Source: an uncultured Clostridia bacterium
GTDB lineage: Bacteria; Bacillota; Clostridia; TANB77; CAG-508
Direction: 5' to 3'
DNA: 60,934 nucleotides
Assembly (NCBI GenBank): GCA_949118805.1
Contig: CASAUJ010000002.1
Coordinates: 26,203-87,136 of the forward strand
Position 1 is the stretch's first letter; each line of letters starts with the position of its first letter. The notes beneath the pieces were generated by a model. The model had not been told where the DNA came from and ran no database searches. It saw nothing but the letters and a program-made list of their open reading frames with translations. This document shows, piece by piece, positions 54,033 through 60,934 of this stretch. The position numbers were made by a program, and so were the translations under genes.

Positions 54033-54674
54033 ATGAAAAAAAATTTTAAAATGATAGTTATATTAAGCATTCTTTTATTTCTTTACACTTCCATTTGTGC
54101 AATCTCTTATGCAAAAAACATTTCTACTGATATTGCCGAAAGTGTTTTTCGTTTACATGTTATTGCCAATAGTGATCGTGAAGAGGACCAAAATTTAAAA
54201 TATTTAGTACGAGACCATTTATTAGATTATATGAATACTATTTGTAAAGATTGTAAGACAAAGCAAGAAGCTATTTCCATTGTAGAAAAAAATAAAAATA
54301 CTTTTGAACAAATTGCTATTGATACAATTACTGAACAAGGATTTTCTTATCCTGTTACCATCCATATTGGCAACTTTGAATTTCCTACTAAAAATTATGG
54401 AGATATTTCTTTACCAGCTGGTTATTATGATGCTTTACGTGTGGAAATCGGAGAAGCCCAAGGGCAAAATTGGTGGTGTGTCATGTTCCCCCCTCTATGT
54501 TTTGTCGATATTTCTTCTGGAATAGTACCTGATGAATCAAAAGAATTAATGGAAAATAATTTATCAGAAGAAGAATTTGCTCTCGTTAATGATAATTCTT
54601 CTCCTGCTATTCAGTTTAAATTTAAATTATTAGAATTTTTTACCAATAGTGGTTTATTAACTGCAAAAAAATAA
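54033..54674 (+). CDS. spoIIR: Stage II sporulation protein R
   Basis: 213 aa. Secreted signal made in the forespore that activates SpoIIGA and so pro-sigma-E in the mother cell. N-terminal signal peptide (about 5-27), then the family text VFRLHVIANSDREEDQNLKY and LPAGYYDALRVEIGEAQGQN, then WWCVMFPPLCFVD. ATG at 54033 with GGAGGTAA. Expected to be sigma-F-dependent; I cannot define that promoter confidently. Hairpin terminator at 54722. Confidence 0.93.
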   Translation: MKKNFKMIVILSILLFLYTSICAISYAKNISTDIAESVFRLHVIANSDREEDQNLKYLVRDHLLDYMNTICKDCKTKQEAISIVEKNKNTFEQIAIDTITEQGFSYPVTIHIGNFEFPTKNYGDISLPAGYYDALRVEIGEAQGQNWWCVMFPPLCFVDISSGIVPDESKELMENNLSEEEFALVNDNSSPAIQFKFKLLEFFTNSGLLTAKK

Positions 54675-54721
54675 TATAAGTAGTTGCATTCATTCTAAGT
54701 TTGTGATATATTTTAGAAGGT

Positions 54722-54753
54722 AAAAGAGTGTTATGTTTTATACACTCTTTTTT
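54722..54753 (+). terminator. Terminator after spoIIR
   Basis: Arms AAAAGAGTGT and ACACTCTTTT with a 10-base loop and T-run. Confidence 0.85.
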
Positions 54754-54830
54754 CGTATGATTAAATGATTATTATTTAAAAATTTTTAATTTATTTTTTA
54801 TAGAAAGATATAATACAGGGGGTTATTTAA

Positions 54831-56090
54831 TTGGAAAAATTAGTGATAAAAGGACCAACACCTTTAAAAGGTGAAGTAACAATTAGTGGTGCCAAAAATG
54901 CTGCAGTTGCTATTTTACCTGCTGCACTTTTAATTGATGGAAGTTGTACCATTGAAAATCTTCCAGCCATAAGTGATATAAAGATATCTTGTGAAATATT
55001 AGAAAAATTGGGTGCTAAAATAACTTGGAATACTCCAAATAGCATTACAATTGATACATCTAATTTAACAACTACTAGAGCTCCTCTGGATCTAACTAGT
55101 AAATTTAGAGCTTCTTATTATATCATTGGTGCTATGCTTAGTAGAAAAGGGGAAATTGAAGTTGGTATGCCTGGTGGCTGTAAACTTGGTGCTAGACCAG
55201 TTGATCAACATATAAAAGGCTTTGAAAAATTAGGTGCATCAGTAACACTGGAGAAAGGTACGATTTATGCAAAAGCAAAAAAATTAACTGGCTGTCCTAT
55301 TTATATGGATATTGTTTCTGTCGGTGCTACTATTAATGTTATGTTGGCTGCTGTTTTAGCCAAAGGAACTACGATTATTGATAATGCTGCAAAAGAGCCT
55401 CATATTGTTGATGTTGCAAATTTCTTAAATACCATGGGAGCTGATATTAGAGGTGCTGGAACAGATGTTATCAAAATTAATGGAGTCGAAAGATTGAAAG
55501 GAAATGCAACTTATTCTGTTGTCCCTGATCAAATTGAAGCTGGAACATTTATGCTAGCTGCTGTTGCAACAAAAGGTGATTTAGTAATAAAAAACTGTAT
55601 TACCAAACATTTAGAGTCTGTTACCGCTAAAATTATTGAGGTGGGCGGAAAAGTAGAAGATCACATTGATCATATCCATGTTTGGTGCAATAAGCGTCCT
55701 GAAAAAGCTACTATAAAAACCTTACCTTATCCTGGTTTTCCTACGGATTTACAGCCTCAAATGGGTGTTGTTTTATCTTTAGCAAATGGTAATAGCATGA
55801 TTCACGAAAGTATTTGGGACTCTAGATTTCAATACACAGAAGAGTTAAATCGAATGGGTGCCAAAATAACCGCACAAGGTAAATCTGCTTTTTTTGAAGG
55901 TGTAAAAAAATTAACAGGTGCTCCTGTCTATTCTTCTGATTTAAGAGCCGGTGCTGCACTTGTTATTGCTGGAACAGTAGCAGATGGCATGACTGAAATT
56001 TATAATTTAGAACACATTGATAGAGGTTATGAAAATATAGAAGAAAAATTTAGAAGCATTGGTGCTAATATTAAGAGAGTAAATGAATAA
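54831..56090 (+). CDS. murA: UDP-N-acetylglucosamine 1-carboxyvinyltransferase
   Basis: 419 aa. First committed step of peptidoglycan precursor synthesis. Starts TTG at 54831 after AGGGGG; text ISGAKNAAVAILPAALLIDG and PGGCKLGARPVDQHIKGFEK (PEP-site loop: the usual active-site Cys is in the GGCxxGxRPxDQH motif and present). The final catalytic-site SSDLRAGAALVIAGTVADGM is intact. The next gene starts 12 bp after the stop; operon with the MBL-fold gene and rlmH. Confidence 0.95.
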   Translation: MEKLVIKGPTPLKGEVTISGAKNAAVAILPAALLIDGSCTIENLPAISDIKISCEILEKLGAKITWNTPNSITIDTSNLTTTRAPLDLTSKFRASYYIIGAMLSRKGEIEVGMPGGCKLGARPVDQHIKGFEKLGASVTLEKGTIYAKAKKLTGCPIYMDIVSVGATINVMLAAVLAKGTTIIDNAAKEPHIVDVANFLNTMGADIRGAGTDVIKINGVERLKGNATYSVVPDQIEAGTFMLAAVATKGDLVIKNCITKHLESVTAKIIEVGGKVEDHIDHIHVWCNKRPEKATIKTLPYPGFPTDLQPQMGVVLSLANGNSMIHESIWDSRFQYTEELNRMGAKITAQGKSAFFEGVKKLTGAPVYSSDLRAGAALVIAGTVADGMTEIYNLEHIDRGYENIEEKFRSIGANIKRVNE

Positions 56091-56102
56091 GGGCGATAAA
56101 TT

Positions 56103-56897
56103 ATGTTGAATTTTTGTAGTTTATATAGTGGTAGTAGTGGTAATAGTTTATTAGTAGAAACAGATCATACAAAACTTTTGATTGATGCTGGTGTAAGTAG
56201 TAAAAAAATTGAAAATGCTTTGTTTGATCTTTCCATCGAACCATCTTCTTTAGCTGGTATTTTAGTAACACACGAACATACAGATCATGTACAAGGCTTA
56301 GGTACTTTTTCTAAAAAATTTAATTTACCTGTTTTTGTGAATCAAGAAACATTAGATGCAATGCCTTTGCAAAGAGATAAGATAAATAGTAATAATATAA
56401 AAATTTTTAAGGTCTCTGATAAATTTTCAATTGGTGATTTAGAAATCAAGTCCTTTTCCATCCCACATGATGCTGCCAATCCTTGTGGTTTTAATTTATG
56501 GAAAGAAAATAAAAAAATAAGTATTGCAACTGATATTGGACATATGACAAATTCTATTCTAAATCATTTAGAAGAAAGTTTATTTATTATGTTAGAAGCA
56601 AATTATGATCCAGAAGTTCTACGTTGTTCTTCTTATCCCTTTTCTTTAAAATCTAGAATTTCTGGTCCTACTGGGCATTTGTCAAATGAAATAGCAGGAA
56701 AAACAATTTCTTATTTATTAAAATCTGGATTAAAAAATGCTATGTTAGGACATTTAAGTAAGGAAAGTAATTTTCCTGAACTTGCCTACCAAACTGTTAT
56801 AGATGAATTAATTTGTAATGAATCTTTTAACCAGAACTTTATTGGTTTAGAGGTAGCAAGTCGAGATCAGCATAGTAAACGAATTTGTATTCAGTAA
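56103..56897 (+). CDS. MBL-fold exonuclease-like protein (YycJ/WalJ family)
   Basis: 264 aa metallo-beta-lactamase fold. Starts NFCSLYSGSSGNSLLVETDH, the WalJ hallmark, with metal motif THEHTDHVQG (about 58-67) and later HDAANPCGF, DIGHMT and LGHLSKESNFPELAY. WalJ acts as a 5'-3' DNA exonuclease in mismatch repair and cell-cycle coordination. Between murA and rlmH, as in other Firmicutes. Confidence 0.9.
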   Translation: MLNFCSLYSGSSGNSLLVETDHTKLLIDAGVSSKKIENALFDLSIEPSSLAGILVTHEHTDHVQGLGTFSKKFNLPVFVNQETLDAMPLQRDKINSNNIKIFKVSDKFSIGDLEIKSFSIPHDAANPCGFNLWKENKKISIATDIGHMTNSILNHLEESLFIMLEANYDPEVLRCSSYPFSLKSRISGPTGHLSNEIAGKTISYLLKSGLKNAMLGHLSKESNFPELAYQTVIDELICNESFNQNFIGLEVASRDQHSKRICIQ

Positions 56898-56931
56898 TAC
56901 ACAGTCATTCTATTTTAGGGGGAAATGAATT

Positions 56932-57411
56932 ATGTTAAATATTCAAGTTATCTGTGTTGGCAAATTAAAAGAAGTTTACCTAAAGTCAGCTATTGAAGAA
57001 TATAGCAAACGCTTGTCAAAATATTGCAAATTAAAAATCATAGAATTACCTGATGAAAAATTACCTGAACGATTAAATCCTAGTTTGTGTCATGATATAA
57101 AAACAAAAGAATGTAGTCATATTCTTCCTTATATAAAGAAGGATTCTTATGTTTTCGCTTTGGATTTGAAAGGAAAACAATTTACCTCTGAAGAATTTTC
57201 TTTAGAACTTGAAAAACTCACTATGACAACTAGTTCTATTACTTTCATTATTGGTGGATCACTTGGCTTAACTGACCAACTCTTAAATACTTGTCAACAA
57301 AAAATATGCTTTTCTAAAATGACTTTTCCACATCCTTTGATTCGTATTTTTCTTTTAGAACAAATTTTTAGAGCTTTTAAAATTTCTCATCATGAAACTT
57401 ATCATCATTGA
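56932..57411 (+). CDS. rlmH: 23S rRNA pseudouridine-1915 N3-methyltransferase RlmH
   Basis: 159 aa SPOUT methyltransferase. Starts MLNIQVICVGKLKEVYLKSA; SAM-site text FALDLKGKQFTSEEFSLELE and FIIGGSLGLTDQLLN, ends with FPHPLIRIFLLEQIFRAFKI then HHETYHH. Complete and of normal length. ATG at 56932 with GGGGGAAATG upstream. Confidence 0.95.
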   Translation: MLNIQVICVGKLKEVYLKSAIEEYSKRLSKYCKLKIIELPDEKLPERLNPSLCHDIKTKECSHILPYIKKDSYVFALDLKGKQFTSEEFSLELEKLTMTTSSITFIIGGSLGLTDQLLNTCQQKICFSKMTFPHPLIRIFLLEQIFRAFKISHHETYHH

Positions 57412-57728
57412 GTTTACTTTTATAAAATTGTTTGTAGAGAAAATAAAAGAAATAAAATTGCTCAATTCATTATAATAAGGGGCTGAACAAAAACTTTATA
57501 AATGGATTACTTTCTTTTTTTGGGGGTTATTTTCTCTACAAAATAAAAAACGAATTCAATTTAAAATTTTTTTAATCTCTTTTTTTAATTGATTTATTAA
57601 AATTTTTCTTATGATTAAAAATAAAAATAGAAATAATAAAATTTTGATTATCATGAAAAAATTATATCCTAATTTTTCCCATTTGTCAATTAAAACATTT
57701 CGACTTTTTTCTTCATTTTTCAACTTAT
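57412..57728. other. Gene-poor interval between rlmH and spmB
   Basis: 317 bp, very AT-rich. It holds a 16-bp inverted repeat TTTGTAGAGAAAATAA (57431-57446) with its complement at 57527-57542, 80 bp apart, and a possible 32-codon minus-strand frame (ATG 57654 to stop 57556, MIIKILLFLFLFLIIRKIL...), which would be a small hydrophobic peptide with only a weak ribosome binding site. I cannot decide if it is real. Confidence 0.4.
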
Positions 57729-58256
57729 TTATTTTATCATATTACAAACAATAACACTGCTTATAATCCCTACTATATCAGCTGCAAGAGCTGCTAATAG
57801 AATAAATCTTGTTTTTTTTATTTTTACAGCTCCTGTATATACGGCAATCGTATATAAGGTAGTTTCTGTTGATCCCATAATTGTTGATGCAATGATTCCA
57901 ATTTGACTATCTACTCCGTAATTTTTCATAATATCGGTAGCAATGGCAATTGAACCACTTCCAGAAATAGGACGAATCATAGCTAATGGCATAATTTCAC
58001 TTGGAAAATGAATAACATTTAAAAGTGGTGTTATAAAATGAATGATTAAATCTAAAATTCCAGAATTTCTTAAAGCTCCTATCGCTACAAATAACCCTAC
58101 TAACGTAGGAAAAATACTAACTACTATTTCCATTCCTTCTTTTGCTCCCTCTAAAAAATCATCAAATACTTTATTTTTTTCTATAAAACCATATGTTATG
58201 ATTAGCAAAATAATAATTGGCATTGCCAAATTGGATATAAAATTGATCATTTGCAT
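57729..58256 (-). CDS. spmB: Spore maturation protein B
   Basis: 175 aa membrane protein with text LAMPIIILLIITYGFIEKNK and FPTLVGLFVAIGALRNSG, then GSGSIAIATDIMKNYGVDSQ; nucleoside-transporter Gate-like family. Needed for spore core dehydration together with SpmA. ATG at 58256 after GGAG. Follows spmA by 10 bp. Confidence 0.92.
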   Translation of the reverse strand: MQMINFISNLAMPIIILLIITYGFIEKNKVFDDFLEGAKEGMEIVVSIFPTLVGLFVAIGALRNSGILDLIIHFITPLLNVIHFPSEIMPLAMIRPISGSGSIAIATDIMKNYGVDSQIGIIASTIMGSTETTLYTIAVYTGAVKIKKTRFILLAALAADIVGIISSVIVCNMIK

Positions 58257-58266
58257 ACTTATTCTC

Positions 58267-58851
58267 CTATTTTTTTCGACTAAATTTAATTATCAACATA
58301 GTTCCCAGTAAGCCTGTTATTGCTGCCAATATCGTAGCAATCCATACAGGAAAAACAATTTTAGTTGGATTACTGGATCCTAGCGAATTTCGAATCGCAA
58401 TTACTGTCGTTGGTATGATTTGAATCGATGCCGTATTTAAAACAATGAATACTAACATGGAATTGCTTAAAGTATCCTTTTTTAAATTTTCTTTTTGCAT
58501 CGATTTCATTGCTTTCAATCCTAATGGTGTCGCTGCATTTCCTAATCCAAAAATATTGGCAATTAAATTCATTGAAATTTCTTTTTGAATTTGTTTATTT
58601 TTTCTTATTTCGGGAAATAATAGTCTTATAATTGGATCTAATAAATTCGTCAATTTATTAATAATACTTGTTTTATTTGCAATCTGCATAATACCATTCC
58701 ATAAACATATCGTTCCTAATAATTCAATAGACAATTTAATTGCATTATTAGTACTTTCAAAAATGCTTTTATTTAAGGCTTCTAAATTACCAGAAAAAAT
58801 CGCATAGGAAAAGGAAAGTAAAATAAAAATAGGCCACATTGTATTTAACAT
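58267..58851 (-). CDS. spmA: Spore maturation protein A
   Basis: 194 aa from ATG at 58851, five bases after AGGTGA (GTG at 58860 sits on that site). Membrane protein with LNKSIFESTNNAIKLSIELL, LGTICLWNGIMQIANKTSI and IFGLGNAATPLGLKAMKSMQ, diagnostic of SpmA. First gene of the spmA-spmB pair; acts late in sporulation. Confidence 0.92.
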   Translation of the reverse strand: MLNTMWPIFILLSFSYAIFSGNLEALNKSIFESTNNAIKLSIELLGTICLWNGIMQIANKTSIINKLTNLLDPIIRLLFPEIRKNKQIQKEISMNLIANIFGLGNAATPLGLKAMKSMQKENLKKDTLSNSMLVFIVLNTASIQIIPTTVIAIRNSLGSSNPTKIVFPVWIATILAAITGLLGTMLIIKFSRKK

Positions 58852-58979
58852 GTTTATCACCTAAACAATTTTATTCTAAACTTGATTTTTTATTACAATA
58901 TAATTGACCTTGATTTTTATTTATGATATATTAATACTATAAGGATTGTAAAATATAACTTTTAAGGAGGATGGATTGT

Positions 58980-59231
58980 ATGAAATCAACTGGAATTATA
59001 AGAAGAGTCGATGAACTTGGTAGAGTTGTTATTCCAATAGAAATCAGAAATCAATTTAATATTGTTGAAAAAGATCCCATTGAAATATATGTAAGCGGTT
59101 CTTCTATTATTTTAAAAAAATTTGAACCAAATTGTATTTTCTGTGGTAATAATCAAAATCTATTAACTTACAATGATAAATTAATATGTTCTGATTGTGC
59201 TGGTAAAATAGGTGCTTTAGAAAAAAAATAA
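58980..59231 (+). CDS. AbrB/SpoVT-type transition-state regulator
   Basis: 83 aa; the start chosen is ATG at 58980, nine bases after AAGGAGG (the ATG at 58971 abuts it). KSTGIIRRVDELGRVVIPIE then IRNQFNI is the swapped-hairpin DNA-binding domain of AbrB. The C-terminus has a CxxC...CxxC zinc-ribbon-like set (CIFCGNNQNLL, then ICSDCAGKIG), found in some clostridial members. Likely a growth-phase or sporulation regulator; targets unknown. Confidence 0.9.
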   Translation: MKSTGIIRRVDELGRVVIPIEIRNQFNIVEKDPIEIYVSGSSIILKKFEPNCIFCGNNQNLLTYNDKLICSDCAGKIGALEKK

Positions 59232-59240
59232 AAGAAAAAA

Positions 59241-59266
59241 AATCAATATTAAATATTGATTTTTTA
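59241..59266. terminator. Bidirectional terminator between the AbrB-type gene and rsmI
   Basis: Arms AATCAATATT and AATATTGATT with a T-run on the plus strand. Confidence 0.75.
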
Positions 59267-59268
59267 TT

Positions 59269-60090
59269 TTATATAAATTTTTGATAAATTTCGTTTTTAT
59301 TTACTTTTCTATCTTTTGCTATTTTTTTTATGATCTCTTTTTTTTCAAAGCCTTGTTTTTCATAAAATTCAAAATGCTCTTCTAAGCTTAAGTTTTCAAA
59401 CTTATTTTTTATTTCTATATCTTTATTTCCTTCTATGATTAAAACAATTTCTCCTTTCAAATTCTCTGATTTTTTTAGAATTTCTTCTATATTTCCTCTG
59501 ATTACTTCTTCATGTATTTTTGTTAATTCTCTTGCTAAAGCAATTTTTCTATTTTTTAAAAGTTCTACTAATTCGGTTAATGTTGTCATTAATTTATGTG
59601 GTGCCTCATATAATATAATTGTTTTTTTCGTATTTTTAATTTCTTCTAATTTTTCTTTTCTTAACTTTTTATTTAATGGTAAAAAACCTAAAAAAACAAA
59701 TTCTTTTGTATCAATTCCAGAACTAATTAAAGCATTTATCATTGCACAAGCACCTGGTACTGGTATTACCTTTATCCCTTGTTCAATACATTTTTTAACA
59801 ACCACTTCTCCTGGATCACAAATCCCAGGTGTTCCAGCATCTGATACCAAAGCAATATCTTGTCCTTCTAACAATTTTTCTAATAATATTTCTGTTTTTA
59901 TTTCCTCATTGTGTCTATGATAACTAATTAATGGCTTAGAAATCTCTAAATGATTTAATAACTTTAATGTATGTCTTGTATCTTCAGCAGCAATTACATC
60001 AACTTCTTTTAAAATACGAATTGCCCTTAATGTAATATCTTCTAAATTTCCAATTGGAGTTGCTACGATATATAATTTTCCATGATCCAT
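59269..60090 (-). CDS. rsmI: 16S rRNA (cytidine-1402-2'-O)-methyltransferase
   Basis: 273 aa tetrapyrrole-methylase-fold enzyme. GKLYIVATPIGNLEDITLRA at the start, AAEDTRHTLKLLNHLEI, SDAGTPGICDPGEVVVKKCI and PVPGACAMINALISSGI are all typical. The C-terminal ~60 residues are the family winged-helix-like tail. Together with RsmH it modifies C1402 at the ribosomal P site, which affects start-codon and frame fidelity; a link with the recoding seen here is speculative. Confidence 0.95.
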   Translation of the reverse strand: MDHGKLYIVATPIGNLEDITLRAIRILKEVDVIAAEDTRHTLKLLNHLEISKPLISYHRHNEEIKTEILLEKLLEGQDIALVSDAGTPGICDPGEVVVKKCIEQGIKVIPVPGACAMINALISSGIDTKEFVFLGFLPLNKKLRKEKLEEIKNTKKTIILYEAPHKLMTTLTELVELLKNRKIALARELTKIHEEVIRGNIEEILKKSENLKGEIVLIIEGNKDIEIKNKFENLSLEEHFEFYEKQGFEKKEIIKKIAKDRKVNKNEIYQKFI

Positions 60091-60125
60091 TTTATTTTCT
60101 CCCTTCTAATTTAAATAAAAATCTT

Positions 60126-60869
60126 TTATTCTTGATGATATATCTTTTTTATTTCTTTTGTATATTCTCCTTGAGTATTATAAATATATAAATTATTTTG
60201 TATTTTCAAAAATGATTTTGCATTTTTTATTCCTTTTATTAAAATTAATTTTGGTTCACTATTTTTATTGGCATAAATAAATCGTAATAATTTAGGTTCT
60301 ATTTTATAATTTCTCATAATATTTAAAATATCTACTAATCGTTCTGGACGATGTACCATATAAAATTCACCTTTATCCTTTAGCATATCTTTTGAAACTT
60401 TTATAAAGTCTTCTAATGTAGCTGTTGTTTCATGTCTTGAAATTATTTTCTTTTCTTCTTCATTTTTTATCCCTGTATTTTTTTTCTTATAAGGTGGATT
60501 TGTTACTATTACATCAAAACTATTTTTTTCTAATTTATTTTTTAAATTAATAATATCTTCGTTTATTATTTCAAATTGATTTTCTAGTTGATTTAATTTA
60601 ATACTTTTTTCTGCCATTTCAAATACTTCTTTTTGTTTTTCAATTCCTATTATTTTTTTTAATTTTGTTTTTTTACACAATAAAGTGGCAATAATTCCTG
60701 TGCCTGTTCCTAAGTCTAAAACTTTGGCTTCTTTTTTTATTTCTTTTGCAAAATCGGCTAATAAAATACTGTCTATTCCAAAACAAAATCCTTTTTTATT
60801 TTGAATGATTTTTAAATTTTCAAATTGTAAGTCTTCTATTTTTTCATTTTCATTTAATTCTATTTTCAT
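60126..60869 (-). CDS. tRNA1(Val) (adenine-37-N6)-methyltransferase-like (YfiC/TrmN6 family)
   Basis: 247 aa class I methyltransferase. SAM site VLDLGTGTGIIATLLCKK (about 50-67), amino-methylase motif VIVTNPPYKKK (about 122-132) and the family N-terminus QNKKGFCFGIDSILLADFA. 35 bp upstream of rsmI, the usual order. ATG at 60869. The actual substrate could be another tRNA or rRNA. Confidence 0.88.
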   Translation of the reverse strand: MKIELNENEKIEDLQFENLKIIQNKKGFCFGIDSILLADFAKEIKKEAKVLDLGTGTGIIATLLCKKTKLKKIIGIEKQKEVFEMAEKSIKLNQLENQFEIINEDIINLKNKLEKNSFDVIVTNPPYKKKNTGIKNEEEKKIISRHETTATLEDFIKVSKDMLKDKGEFYMVHRPERLVDILNIMRNYKIEPKLLRFIYANKNSEPKLILIKGIKNAKSFLKIQNNLYIYNTQGEYTKEIKKIYHQE

Positions 60870-60879
60870 TTTTTTCCCT

Positions 60880-60934
60880 CTTTAATTTTCAATTTTAATT
60901 TTCAATTTTAATTTTCAATTTTAATTTTCAATTT
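60880..60934. repeat. 13-bp tandem repeat at the right edge
   Basis: Four copies of a unit of 13 bp, AATTTTAATTTTC, upstream of the methyltransferase gene; it continues past the window. Low-complexity AT repeat, perhaps formed by slippage. Confidence 0.8.

Overview
The window is a very AT-rich chromosomal segment of an endospore-forming Firmicute, most likely an uncultured (perhaps gut) Clostridia-type bacterium. Evidence: strong AGGAGG ribosome binding sites, many TTG starts, sporulation and germination genes (spoIIR, spmA/spmB, sleB/ypeB, a SASP gene, CotF-like coat genes), mecA, and a Clostridia-like dnaX/ybaB/recR order with the SRP RNA gene upstream. The species cannot be named from sequence alone.

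Central observation: six reading-frame breaks in the window have the same form. In mreB, radC, both halves of an interrupted ZIP transporter gene, a large serine recombinase, and a VirD4/TraG-like coupling ATPase, the zero frame meets a CGG codon followed by A. Skipping the C (+1) makes the next codon GGA (Gly) and restores a full-length family protein. Reading every sense-strand CGG triplet by hand, I found CGG in frame only at these six positions, while roughly 70 other sense-strand CGG triplets lie out of frame. The simplest reading is that CGG is a vacant codon in this organism and that CGGA is a systematic +1 recoding site (C skipped, or CGGA read as a four-base Gly codon). tadA is present, and inosine at position 34 of tRNA-Arg(ACG) cannot read CGG, which fits this. 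The only tRNA gene seen here is tRNA-Arg(CCU).

Layout. 1-3676 (-): a large secreted repeat protein cut by the window edge. 4013-4739 (+): two small coupled genes of unknown role. 4741-11113 (-): minC, pbp2, mreD, mreC, mreB, radC and a DUF4321 gene, the rod-shape and division block. 11361-13739: mecA, an M23 peptidase, two coat-like genes. 13952-16261: pcrA. 16496-22079: a ZIP metal transporter gene split by a 4.8-kb serine-recombinase element (16795-21611) carrying a TnpW-like small gene, an AAA/DUF4143 ATPase with twin operators, a 52-residue gene and a DHFR-like reductase. 22282-26888: a frameshifted membrane gene, prfA, a yhaN/yhaO-like repair pair. 27036-30866: an isolated coupling-ATPase cluster with a DnaJ-like gene. 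30976-34935: a pilin-like protein, ddl, murF, SASP. 35116-39861: VanW-family protein, ypeB, sleB, a glycolipid glycosyltransferase. 39951-44152: recR, ybaB, dnaX, SRP RNA, an unknown membrane-anchored protein, tadA. 44254-48054: a mini-gene, an MGMT-family gene, a DUF1848/radical SAM pair, tRNA-Arg, a ttcA-like gene. 48211-60869: phosphosugar mutase, second pilin-like protein, UDP-sugar pyrophosphorylase, spoIIR, murA, walJ-like MBL protein, rlmH, spmB/spmA, an AbrB/SpoVT regulator, rsmI, a tRNA methyltransferase.

Intergenic gaps also carry four palindromic REP/MITE-like elements built around a GGGACGT motif, and many simple hairpin terminators.
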